Shown: positions 11,077-21,880 of the stretch, piece after piece
Position numbering within the stretch: the first letter of the stretch is position 1
Layout: every line of letters begins with the position of its first letter
Origin: Alisma plantago-aquatica
Taxonomy: Eukaryota > Streptophyta > Magnoliopsida > Alismatales > Alismataceae
Assembly (NCBI GenBank): GCA_963693085.1
Contig: OY856409.1
Coordinates: 1,339,164,915-1,339,228,914 of the forward strand
Reading direction: 5' to 3'
Length of the DNA stretch: 64,000 bases
Made by a program: the position numbers and the translations under genes
Notes under the pieces: model-generated
Database searches by the model: none
The model's input: the letters and a program-made list of their open reading frames with translations, nothing else
What the model was told of the DNA's origin: nothing

Positions 11077-12030
11077 TGTAACATCCTTCTTTTTAGGAGT
11101 AAAATAAAACATTTTATGTAGTTTTCCTTAAATAATATTTTGTTAAGAGTCTTAATGCAATTTGTCCATTTCTAGGATTTTAATGCAAAGAGAAATAAGA
11201 AAGGGCTCCAAATAAGTTTCTTTCATATTAATGTGTTGCAAATAGGTGTAATAATGATAATATGTCTTACCCTTTTCTTTTATTAAATAAATATAAAAGT
11301 AATGGAAGAGAAAGAGAAAGATAAAGAAGCAAGAAATTCGAAATTCAAATCACTTGGGCAATAAGTATGCTTTTCCTTTTATAGATTTCAAGATAAATCC
11401 TTTAATGTTCATTTTTCTCTCTCCTCCAAATAAAGTACACAAGAAGGCAATAAAGAGGTGTGGAATGATTTTTAAAGTGGCAATTATTGTTTATCTCTTA
11501 ATTTGGAGCAAGAACTCACCAAGGAAACCTTTATATTAATTATTTAATTAGTTTGTACACTTAAATTAAGATAAGAAATGAAAATAGAAAATGTGGACCA
11601 AACGTTGAGAAAACCTAAATCTAATTGGCTAGGAATATTCTAGACCCTTTGATTAGTCAATGGTCCAAATTTGGACTCATTTAGAGCTTGTTTGACCCTC
11701 CAATTAAATTAGGAAAGGTTTGAATATAATTTGATTTGATTATCATTCAATGCACTCGTTTTCCCTATGATTCCGGGATTTATTCCCTTGTCACGCCTTC
11801 CCCTTCTTTTATTTTCACGCGCGTCCTTTTTCAGACGTTCGATTTTGATCGGAGGGTATCTGGCTCATCCCCTACCTCCCGCTCGTTTAGGCAACAGAGA
11901 CTCCTACAGCCGTTTTATTCAACGATTGATTTCTCCCTCTACAGTTATCGGTTTTGTGAGATTATTGCGGCTCTAGCTTCATCTCTCTCATGCGCATCCG
12001 CCGATCCCTTGAACTCTCCCTCTCGTGGAG

Positions 12031-12037
12031 TATATAG
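12031..12037 (+). promoter_or_regulatory. TATA box of element E left LTR
   Basis: TATATAG sits inside the GC-rich block. It recurs at 15967-15973 in the right LTR. Assigned by motif and position only. Confidence 0.5.
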
Positions 12038-13590
12038 GAAACGCCCATTAGGGCCGATGCTGCTCTCTTCACCGATTTACACAGCCGCCACCATACTTCC
12101 TCCCCTCCTCGCCTCCAGGTCTCAGGAGGACGACCAAGCCCTGAGGCTCACACCTCCACCCTCAATTTCATCCCTAGTTTCCCGAGGTTCCCCGACCTAC
12201 TCGAGTTACCTTCTCCGGTAACCCTGGCTTTGCCCGGCCCCCTCGGTTCACCTCCGCTTAATAGAAAGTGCGGTGAGCATCCTTGTCATCCGTTCTTTGT
12301 CTTCGCATCGTCTTTTTGGCTCAGGTTTTCCCCAAACGCTGTGTCCTATAGAGCTCGATGGACATGCTCGCCGGAGCTCATCGTCTCGGTGTTTTGGTGC
12401 GTATGTGACTCTGGCTCTTCATCGCACGACTTCTTGAGGTCACGCTGAGTGCTCATCGGCCTTTGGTTTTGAGTTTTCGGGTTTGTGGCTTCGTACCCCA
12501 CTGTCGAGTATGCCTCCCCTGTTTTCTTTACTTCGATAATCTGTTATAGGTCAGGAGCTTCCCTTCATGTCCGGATGTATTGGATTCTCTGGATCTTCGC
12601 GGATGCATCCTTGCAGTTTTTCCTCGCTGTATCATGGTGTTTTGGGATCTCTGCCATCTTGCCCCCTTCCAGTGCTCACGGCAGAAACAAGGTGGAGCTT
12701 CAATGCTCACCACAGTGCGGGAGTTAGCTCCCTAGATCTGCCGTGATGCAAGGGAGGCCCCTGAGGTCTCAGATTCCCATAGTTGACTCCTTCTCATGAG
12801 CTGTGATTGGAGGTTCCATCTCCTATCCAGGCGCTCGACGCCATGTCTAAGGGGACGGGGGTGGAAGATGCTTAGTCATTGAATGACCAAAGTACCCCGC
12901 GCTAGGTTAATTCTGTTGTGAGTACTGCAGGGGTAATCTTGGTTTTTCACATCGTTTATATCCTTTGACCGCTCATCCACCTGGGCGAGACCGCGCCTAT
13001 GTGGCGGGCTCTCATTGGCCCATGTGGCATATTTCTTTGATTTCTGATTGGTTGTCCTTCATAAATTCATAGTAAATCGCTCGATGCTCAGAAAAATGAG
13101 CAAAAATATGATTTGGAAAGGATTTTACGAGAGGAATCCGAATATATGGTTTTCAAAGTCTGATTTTGAATCACCAAATGTTGGTTTTTATAGGAAATGG
13201 AATTTAGGGTTTTATTTGGTGAATAAAATGTATAATAATGTGAGATTTGTTGCAAACAGGATAATTAGGGTTCTTTAGACCCACAGAGTGGTTAGGACTC
13301 ACTCAACCTAGGAAGAGAGAGGATTCACTCTCCAAGTGAAAAAGTAAGTGGTCCATGCAATTGAACATATAATTATCTTGTTTTGAATTATTATGCATGT
13401 ATGGATTTCAATGGATGCCATGTTTTAGTTATTTATTGTTCTTAATTGCTAAAGTCGGTAAAGTTGAGATAAATTGAATTGCATATTATGTATAGTATCA
13501 TCTTCATGAATCTTAATGATAAAGCTACAAATAAAGTTAAGTTTAAAGTTAAGATCTTTAATAGAAAGAAGAAAATGTTAATGTTAAGCT

Positions 13591-13718
13591 TATATAAGTA
13601 CCTCATAAGAGAAGAGGCACTTCGGTGCATAAGAGAAAAGGCACTTCGGTGCAACCTAAGAGGCACTTCGGTGCATAAGAGAAGAGGCACATTTGTGCAA
13701 CCCGAGGTTACTTATATA
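13591..13718 (+). other. cloverleaf-like stem-loop array, element E left LTR
   Basis: Outer arms TATATAAGTACCTC (13591-13604) and GAGGTTACTTATATA (13704-13718) are near-perfect inverted repeats. Between them are three copies of GCAC-TTCG-GTGC, each a 4-bp stem with a C(UUCG)G loop, and a fourth hairpin GCACA-TT-TGTGC. The spacers are AG-rich. The same structure is at 17517-17644. Confidence 0.75.
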
Positions 13719-14213
13719 GGTTAAGATAAAAGAAATTGATCTAAAAGAAAATGCATGTCTTTTCAATGTTTAATGCTAATGCTTATTTTCAGTTTTCAAG
13801 TTTCTTATATTATAACATGTTCAATCCACTTACCATTTGTTTGATGCATGGCTGGGGGCGTGATGCCCACAGGTTGGAAGCTATCTAAGGAGGGAAGTCC
13901 ATCTAAGGAGGAAACCCTAGCTCAAGGACCTACAAGGAGAAGAGCTTTGGTGGGGTGCCAACCATACCTAGTTTATAGACCTTTTTCCTTTTTCCATGAT
14001 TATGTATATGTAAATTTTGTTGAGGTTTGAGGATGAGAAATTGTAATCTTGATCCTGTGATGGTTTGTTTAAACTCTATTTTGTGCAATGAATATCCTGG
14101 TTGTGATAATCCCTCCCCAAAATGCCAAGTACCCCACATTATGGATAATGTTGGGGATTAGGCTGTGCTTCCGCTGGTTATGTATGTAACCCTAGGGAGG
14201 GGTGTTACAATAA

Positions 14214-14226
14214 TGGTATCAGAGCC
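14214..14226 (+). other. primer-binding site of element E
   Basis: TGGTATCAGAGCC follows the LTR by four bases and matches the usual initiator methionine tRNA complement. Confidence 0.92.
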
Positions 14227-14289
14227 AAAATATGGTTGGCCACCAGGCTTTTCTCATGATCTCATATAGTTTATGTCTTTTTCACAGTG

Positions 14290-14349
14290 ATGGCTCCTAA
14301 GAAGAAAGGTGACAACGGAAAGGTAGCCATGGATGGAGTGAAGGTGTAA
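14290..14349 (+). pseudogene. element E gag start remnant (19 codons)
   Basis: ATG 14290 opens a reading frame starting MAPKKK and closes at TAA 14347-14349. Element C's gag starts with the same six residues, so this is the remains of a related gag. A pyrimidine-rich tract ending in CAG (14285-14287) lies just before the ATG and would suit a splice acceptor; element C has the same arrangement. No zinc knuckle or other gag domain follows. Confidence 0.7.
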
Positions 14350-14845
14350 AATTAGGATTTAGTAATAGATTCCCAAGAATATATGTCACGCCCTAGAATG
14401 ACTAGAAGAGGAATAGAAGTGATAAGGATAGATGGTTATCTAGTGTCCACCTAAACCTAGCTAATGATATGACCTCTCCACTCTCATTGGTTATGGCCAC
14501 CCAACTGAGACTTAAAGAGGAATGTCATGAGCATAAGACCTATCTTGCATTTCTCATTTCTTACTGGTGTATGTGGTATGGGACATGTGCATTAGTAGGC
14601 GAGCGAGAGGTAGCATAGTAAGAGCCCACATCTCTAGGTATGTGCCTGATCACCACATATCTAGGAATGTAGGAGTAACCTAAATGACCTAAGATTAGAT
14701 AGGCATCTACACCTAGTGATGGGTAGTCATGACAAGGTTGAGTCAAATGCCTCAAATATGATTATGGGTTGGTTTAATAAAGCCTAAGTATCGGTTGAGA
14801 GGAAGACCAAAGTGAAAATTTATCCGTGTCACATGAATATCATAC

Positions 14846-14885
<40 letters not shown>

Positions 14886-15012
14886 GCAAAATATTGAGCA
14901 TAATTGAACCTTGAAAAGTAATTTGTCAATGAATGAAAAGGTTAGGTAAACCTTAAGGTGGGTAGTACCCTAGAAAATTTTGAGGACAAAATTTAATTAA
15001 GGTGGGTAGTAA
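14350..15012 (+). other. element E internal non-coding region, TA microsatellite and polypurine tract
   Basis: I recognise nothing coding in these 660 bases. A TA dinucleotide run occupies 14847-14881. At the end, TTTTGAGGACAAAATTT and AAGGTGGGTAGTAA precede the LTR, matching the 3' ends of elements C and B. Confidence 0.8.
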
Positions 15013-18000
15013 TGTAACATCCTTCTTTTTAGGAGTAAAATAAAACATTTTATGTAGTTTTCCTTAAATAATATTTTGTTAAGAGTCTTAATGCAATTTG
15101 TCCATTTCTAGGATTTTAATGCAAAGAGAAATAAGAAAGGGCTCCAAATAAGTTTCTTTTATATTAATGTGTTGCAAATAGGTGTAATAATGATAATATG
15201 TCTTACCCTTTTCTTTTATTAAATAAATATAAAAGTAATGGAAGAGAAAGAGAAAGATAAAGAAGCAAGAAATTCGAAATTCAAATCACTTGGGCAATAA
15301 GTATGCTTTTCCTTTTATAGATTTCAAGATAAATCCTTTAATGTTCATTTTTCTCTCTCCTCCAAATAAAGTACACAAGAAGGCAATAAAGAGGTGTGGA
15401 ATGATTTTGAAAGTGGCAATTATTGTTTATCTCGTAATTTGGAGCAAGAACTCACCAAGGAAACCTTTATATTAATTATTTAATTAGTTTGTACACTTAA
15501 ATTAAGATAAGAAATGAAAATAGAAAATGTGGACCAAACGTTGAGAAAACCTAAATCTAATTGGCTAGGAATATTCTAGACCCTTTGATTAGTCAATGGT
15601 CCAAATTTGGACTCATTTAGAGCTTGTTTGACCCTCCAATTAAATTAGGAAAGGTTTGAATATAATTTGATTTGATTATCATTCAATGCACTCGTTTTCC
15701 CTATGATTCCGAGATTTATTCCCTTGTCACGCCTTCCCCTTCTTTTATTTTCACGCGCGTCCTTTTTCAGCCGTTCAATTTTGATCGGAGGGTATCTGGC
15801 TCATCCCCTACCTCCCGCTCGTTTAGGCAACAGAGACTCCTACAGCCGTTTTATTCAACGATTGATTTCTCCCTCTACAGTTATCAGTTTTGTGAGATTA
15901 TTGCGGCTCTAGCTTCGTCTCTCTCATGCGCATCCGCCGATCCCTTGAACTCTCCCTCTCGTGGAGTATATAGGAAACACCCATTAGGGCCGACGCTGCT
16001 CTTTTCACCGATTTACACAACCACCACCATACTTCCTCCCCTCCTCGCCTCCAGATCTCAGGAGGACGACCAAGCCCTGAGGCTCACACCTCCACCCTCA
16101 ATTTCATCCCTAGTTTCCCGAGGTTCCCCGACCTACTCGAGTTACCTTCTCCGGTAACCCTGGCTTTGCCCGGCCCCTCGGTTCACCTCCGCTAAATAGA
16201 AAGTGCGGTGAGCATCCTTGTCATCCGTTCTTTGTCTTCGCATCGTCTTTTTGGCTCAGGTTTTCCCCAAACGCTGTGTCCTATAGAGCTCGATGGACAT
16301 GCTCGCCGGAGCTCATCGTTTCGGTGCGTATGTGACTCTGGCTCTTCATCGCACGACTTCGTGAGGTCACGATGAGTGCTCATCGGCCTTTGGTTTTGAG
16401 TTTTCGGGTTTGTGGCTTCGTACCCCACTGTCGAGTATGCCTCCCCTGTTTTCTTTACTTCGATAATCTGTTATAGGTCAGGAGCTTCCCTTCATGTCCA
16501 GATGTATTGGATTCTCTGGATCTTCGCGGATGCATCCTTGCAGTTTTTCCTCGATGTATCATGGTGTTTTGGGATCTCAGCCATCTTGCCCCCTTCCAGT
16601 GCTCACGGCAGCAACAAGGTGGAGCTTCAATGCTCGCCACAGTGCGGGAGTTAGCTCCCTAGATCCGCCGTGATGCAAGGGAGGCCCCTGAGGTCTCAGA
16701 TTCCCATAGTTGACTCCTTCTCATGAGCTATGATCGGAGGTTCCATCTCCTGTCCTGGCGCTCGACGCCATGTCTAAGGGGACGGGGGTGGAAGATGCTT
16801 GGTCATTGAATGACCAAAGTACCCCGCGATAGGTTAATTCTTTTGTGAGTACTGCAGGGGTAATCTTGGTTTTTCACATCGTTTATATCCTTTGACCGCT
16901 CATCCACCTGGGTGAGACCGCGCCTATGTGGCGGGCTCTCATTGGCCCATGTGGCATATTTCTTTGATTTCTGATTGGTTGTCCTTCATAAATTCATAGT
17001 AAATCGCTCGATGCTCAAAAAAATGAGAAAAAATATGATTTGGAAAGGATTTTACGAGAGGAATCCGAATATATGGTTTTCAGAGTCTGATTTTGAATCA
17101 CCAAATGTTGGTTTTATAGGAAATGGAATTTAGGGTTTTATTTGGTGAATAAAATGTATAATAATGTGAGATTTGTTGCAAACAGGATAATTAGGGTTCT
17201 TTAGACCCACAGAGTGGTTAGGACTCACTCAACCTAGGAAGAGAGAGGATTCACTCTCTAAGTGAAAAAGTAAGTGGTCCATGCAATTGAACATATAATT
17301 ATCTTGTTTTGAATTATTATTAATGTATGGATTTCAATGGATGCCATGTTTAAGTTATTTATTGTTCTTAATTGCTAAAGTCAGTAAAGTTGACATAAAT
17401 TGAATTGCATATTATGTATAGTATGATCTTCATGAATCTTAATGATAAAGCTACAAATAAAGTTAAGTGTAAAGTTAAGAGCTTTAAGAGAAAGAAGAAA
17501 ATATTAATGTTAAGCTTATATAAGTACCTCATAAGAGAAGAGGCACTTCGGTGCATAAGAGAAAAGGCACTTCGGTGCAACCTAAGAGGCACTTCGGTGC
17601 ATAAGAGAAGAGGCACATTTGTGCAACCCGAGGTTACTTATATAGGTTAAGATAAAAGAAATTGATCTAAAAGAAAATGCATGTCTTTTCAATGTTTAAT
17701 GCTAATGCTTATTTTCAGTTTTCAAGTTTCTTATATTATAACATGTTCAATCCACTTACCATATGTTTGATGCATGGCTGGGGGCGTGATGCCCACAGGT
17801 TGGAAGATAGATAAGGAGGGAAGTCCATCTAAGGAGGAAACCCTAGCTCAAGGACCTACAAGGAGAAGAGCTTTGGTGGGGTGCCAACCATACCTAGTTT
17901 ATAGACCTTTTTACTTTTTCCATGATTATGTATATGTAAATTTTGTTGAGGTTTGAGAATGAGAAATTGTAATCTTGATCCTGTGATGGTTTGTTTAAAC

Positions 18001-18135
18001 TCTATTTTGTGCAATGAATATCCTGGTTGTGATAATCCCTCCCCAAAATGCCAAGTACCCCACATTATGGATAATGTTGGGGATTAGGCTGTGCTTCCGC
18101 TGGTTATGTATGTAACCCTAGGGAGGGGTGTTACA
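15013..18135 (+). repeat. element E right (3') LTR
   Basis: It is a near-identical copy of 11077-14209, with scattered substitutions and a few small indels. It includes the TATA box (15967-15973) and stem-loop array (17517-17644). The apparent gene start at 18091 lies in this LTR and is an artefact of reading through into element B. Confidence 0.93.
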
Positions 18136-18900
18136 AGGCCACAGTGGGGAAATATAACCTATTACAGATGCGGGAAAGAGGGACATGTTGTGAAGGATTG
18201 TCCTGAGAAAGTCAGGAATATGACCCAATTACCAAGGCAGAGCCAGCAAGGCTCTCAGAGGCAACAGTTTGACAGTGGTACTAGAGGATGTGGACAAGCG
18301 TCACAAGATGGATCGTCAGCACCCAACAACCGAGCACAGGGTCAACAACAATCAACGACTAGATTCTATGTTATGAATCAGCCTGAAGCAGTAGTCAACC
18401 CTCGAGTTGTGATAGGTCAGATGGAACTATTTTATTCTGATATGTATTCATCCTACTTCGTATCTTTGTTAATTGATCTGGGTGCTACACATTCCTTTAT
18501 CACTCGTGAAGTGATTCATGACTGCAACATGATTGTCGGTCATAGAACAGATAGTTTGATGCTAGAAACCCCTTTGCTGGGATCTGCAGTGTTGCGGGAG
18601 GTGTGTTCTTCCTACGATCTTTCCTTTTCTAGTCATTGCATTCAGGTGGATCTTATACTACTTGAAATGCACGGGTTCGATATAATCCTAGGGATGGACA
18701 CCTTAGAGAAGTATAAGGTTGTCTTGGATTGTATTTATAAGCAGGTTGTGTTCACAGACAACGGTGACCCATGGATCTTTCAGGGAGACAGAAAGATTCT
18801 TCCAACTTGTATTGTGTCAGCTATGGTAGCTAAGAAGTTGATGAGACAGGGATGCCTTGCATTCTTGGCTCATGTGGTAGATACCACAATGGAGAGCCCT
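18136..18900 (+). pseudogene. element B gag zinc knuckle and protease
   Basis: The gag frame resumes at 18136 after the AGGCC duplication. A CCHC zinc knuckle is at 18160-18201 (YYRCGKEGHVVKDC), but the first cysteine is tyrosine. A glutamine- and serine-rich linker follows, then an aspartic protease. Its active-site triad reads DLG at 18475-18483 instead of DSG or DTG, within LLIDLGATHSFI. A second conserved block, ILGMDTL, follows near 18690. Both the knuckle and the protease have therefore lost a key residue. The protease normally cuts the Gag-Pol polyprotein. Confidence 0.9.
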
Positions 18901-20412
18901 CATCCTTATGAAGTTTCAGTTGTTAGGGAATTTGAAGATATATTTCCTGAAGAACTTCCAGGTGTTCCTCCGTCCCGAGAGATTGATTTTGAGATTAATC
19001 TAATCCCTGACACGCAACCCATAGCACAAAATCCGTATAGAATGACACCTGCTGAGATGGTAGAGCTCAAGAAACAATTGCAAGAGTTGCTTGAGAAAGG
19101 ATTTATCCGACCGAGTACTTCACAATGGGGTTCTCCGGTCCTCTTTGTTAAAAAGAAAGATGGGTCGATGCGGTTATGAATTGACTACAGACAGTTAAAT
19201 AAAGTAACAATAAAGAACAAGTATCCTCTTCCAAGGATTGATGACTTATTTGATCAGTTGTGTGGTGCAACTATCTTCTCTAAGATAGATCTGAGGTTTG
19301 GATATCATCAGTTGCGTATCAAGGAGAGTGACATACCTAAGTCTTCCTTTAGGACAAGGTATGGTCACTATGAGTTCATAGTTATGTCGTTTGGACTAAC
19401 TAATGCACCAGCTGCATTCATGGAACTCATGAATAGAATCTTTCGATCTTTTCTTGATTAGTGTGTAGTAGTATTCATAGATGACATCTTGATCTATAGT
19501 AGAGATGCTCAACCGCATGAGCAACACCTCTGTTAGGCTTTGACTTTGCTAAGAGAGCATAAGATGTATGCTAAGTTTAGCAAATGCGAGTTCTGGTCAC
19601 CAGAAGTTTCTTTTCTAGGACACATAATATCTGCCTCAGGTATTCGTGTTGATCCTAAGAAGGTAGAATCTGTCCTACAATGGAAACAACCTAAGACATT
19701 GAATGAGATTCATAGTTTCCTAGGACTGGCAGGCTATTACAGGAGGTTCATCAAGAACTTCAGTTCTATAGCCTTACCCCTAACTAAGTTGATAAAGAAG
19801 GAGATTCCTTTTGTCTAGAATGACAAGTGCCAATAATCCTTCCAGTTGCTGAAGGAAAGGTTAACTAGTGCACCTGTGTTAGTGTTACCTGAGCAAGGGA
19901 AGGGGTATATAGTCTTCTGTGATGCATCCAAAAATGGTCTAGGATGTGTGTTGATGCAGGATAAACAAGTGATTTCTTTTGCTTCTCGACAGCTTAAGAA
20001 ACACGAGGAGAATTATCTGACACACGATCTAGAGCTAGCTGTTGTGGTCCATGCTTTGAAAATCTGGAGACATTATCTCTATGGAGAGACATTCCAGATT
20101 TTCACAGACCATAAGAACCTAAAGTATATCTTCTCTCAACATGAGTTGAATATGAGACAACGCCGCTGGATGGAGTTAATCAAGGACTACGATTGTATAA
20201 TTGATTATCATCCATGGAAGGCTATTGTGGTTGATGATGCATTGAGTAGAAAATCATCCTCACCAGCCTTAGATAAAGCACAGTTAAACTCCTTAGTTTG
20301 TTCTAAGAGAGATATGCTTATCTCCTTAAGGAAAGACAATATAGAGCTTAAAGTATCATTGTTAGCCAGTCTGTTAGCTGAGATGCAAGTGAAACCTACT
20401 CTGAGACAGTAG
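18901..20412 (+). pseudogene. pol: element B reverse transcriptase and RNase H
   Basis: Motifs appear in order: EFEDIFPEELPGVPP (about 18925), [65 protein letters not shown], the catalytic FIDD at 19474-19485, [15 protein letters not shown], then RNase H with [14 protein letters not shown] and DHKNLKYIF. In-frame stops lie at 19177, 19459, 19534, 19816, 19834 and 20410. The catalytic aspartates are intact, so loss of function is due to the stops. The order protease, reverse transcriptase, RNase H, integrase defines Ty3/gypsy. Confidence 0.95.
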
Positions 20413-21829
20413 ATTAAAGAAGCACAACAAGCTAATACTGTGATTAAACAGATTAGGTCAGAGTATGGTAGTGAGAAACGGGATGGTTTCCATGATTCAG
20501 ATGATCAGGTAGTCTGTTACCATGGTAGGATGGTAGTACCTGATGCTGATAACTTAAGAAAGTTAGTTCTGGAAGAAGCTCATTCTTCAATGTATGCCAT
20601 GCATCCAGGGAGCACCAAGATGTATCATAACTTAAAGGATATGTATTGGTGGCCTAGATTGAAGAAAGATGTAGTTGAATTTGTTATGCGGTGTCCGGTG
20701 AGTCAGCAAGTTAAAGCTGAACATCAGAAGCCCGCAGGAACAATGCAACCTCTGCCTATACCATAGTGGAAATGGGATCATGTAACCATGGACTTTGTGG
20801 TTTGGTTTTCCCAGAAAAGCCAAAAGTCATGATTCCATTTGGGTGATAGTTGATAGGTTGACAAAAATAGCACATTTCCTTCCTGTCAAAACAACCTATA
20901 CAGCTGAGAAGCTTGCACAAATATTCATAGATGAGATAGTGTGTTTGCACGGGGTTCCAGCTACTATTGTTTCTGATAGAGGTCCCCAATTTACGAGTCA
21001 TTTTTGGGAATGACTCCATAAAGCTTTAGGTACACAATTAAGGTTTAGTACAACCTTTTACCCTCAGACATATCGATAATCTGAGAGGACCATACAAACT
21101 TTGGAGGGCTTTCTTAGGGCATGTGTCCTTCAATTTGTAGGAAGTTGGGATCTACACCTGAGCTTGATAGAATTTGCTTATAATAATAGCTATCAGCACA
21201 GTATTGAGATGGCACCATATGAGGCATTATATTGTAGACGTTGTAGATCTCCTTTATGTTGGTATGAAATGGGAGAATATCAACTTTTGGGTCCTGAGTT
21301 AGTGCAATAGAAAACTAAAAATATTAAAGTAATACAACAACAATTGAAAGCTGCCCAGGATAGGAAGAAATCTTATGTTGATAAGCATCATAGACCCTTA
21401 AAATTCCAGGTTGGAGACAGAGTGTACCTCAAGGTCTCACCTTGGAAAGGTATACTGAGATTTGGAAAGAAGGGGAAGTTAGCTCCTAGATTTATGGGGC
21501 CTTATCCGATCATTAAAAGGATGGGAAAAGTAGCCTATAAGCTGGAGTTGCCACCTGAGTTGCATAGATTGCACCCAGTGTTCCATATCTCCATATTGAG
21601 TAAGTGTCATCCTGACACAGAGTCAGTTCTGCAACCTGTGGAGGTAGAACTAAATGATGATAAATCTTATGTTGAAGGACCTATGTTGGTTCTTGATAGA
21701 GGAATCAAAAAGTTAAAAAAGAAAGACATATGTCTTATAAAAGTTCTTTGGCATCACCGTGGCATTGAAGAAGCTATGTGGTAGTTATAGGATGAGATGA
21801 GGAGGAAGTACCCTACTCTTTTCTCTTAA
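20413..21829 (+). pseudogene. pol: element B integrase with chromodomain-like tail
   Basis: The zinc-binding HHCC region starts near 20600 (HPGSTKMYHNLK); its last cysteine is replaced by serine (CPVSQQVK). The catalytic core has MDFVV (20788), SDRGPQFTSHFW (about 20972) and the glutamate at 21083. A GPY-type segment (FMGPYPIIKRMGKVAYKLELP) and a degenerate chromodomain (LDRGIKKLKKKDICLIKVLWH) follow. This is the Tekay/Del chromovirus arrangement. Stops occur at 20764, 21011, 21077, 21308, 21782 and 21788, and the frame shifts near 20797. The normal terminal stop is TAA 21827-21829. Confidence 0.93.
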
Positions 21830-21865
21830 TGTTTTCATTGATGATGTCAGGGACGAAATCCTTAT

Positions 21866-21880
21866 AAGGGGTGGGTAACT
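21866..21880 (+). other. polypurine tract of element B
   Basis: AAGGGGTGGGTAACT directly precedes the right LTR. Upstream is GGGACGAAATCC (21850-21861), a block also seen before the 3' LTRs of elements A, C, E and F. Confidence 0.85.

Larger units (their letters stand above)
11077..14209 (+). repeat. element E left (5') LTR
   Basis: It begins TGTAACATCCTTC and ends AGGGGTGTTACA. An unusually GC- and CpG-rich block at about 11800-12900 contrasts with AT-rich flanks and includes the TATA box. The ORF of 161 codons there is repeated in the right LTR only because the LTRs are copies; I do not call it a gene. Confidence 0.93.
11077..18135 (+). mobile_element. element E: LTR retrotransposon without gag/pol genes, recent insertion
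   Basis: Two LTRs of 3133 and 3123 bases flank an 803-base centre. AGGCC at 11072-11076 and 18136-18140 is a perfect target duplication. The centre has a primer-binding site, the first 19 codons of a gag and a polypurine tract, and nothing else coding. The LTRs are nearly identical by eye, so this is among the youngest insertions. The LTR 3' ends match those of element C, so E and C are relatives. E must depend on proteins from another element. Confidence 0.93.

Noticed and set aside
11736..12221. 161-codon ORF in E LTR, repeated at 15672-16157
   Set aside because: The two copies are LTR duplicates, so conservation means nothing. The composition is low-complexity Ser/Pro from CT-rich DNA, and the related C LTR lacks a matching frame.
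13442..13724. Opposed 81-82 codon ORFs across the E hairpin array
   Set aside because: Both strands are open because of the repeat; the proteins are simple repeats.
14214..14226. tRNA gene
   Set aside because: Only the short primer-binding complement of a tRNA is present; no cloverleaf gene surrounds it.
18091..18135. Start of a 362-codon gene at 18091
   Set aside because: These bases belong to the end of E's LTR; the real frame enters from B gag.
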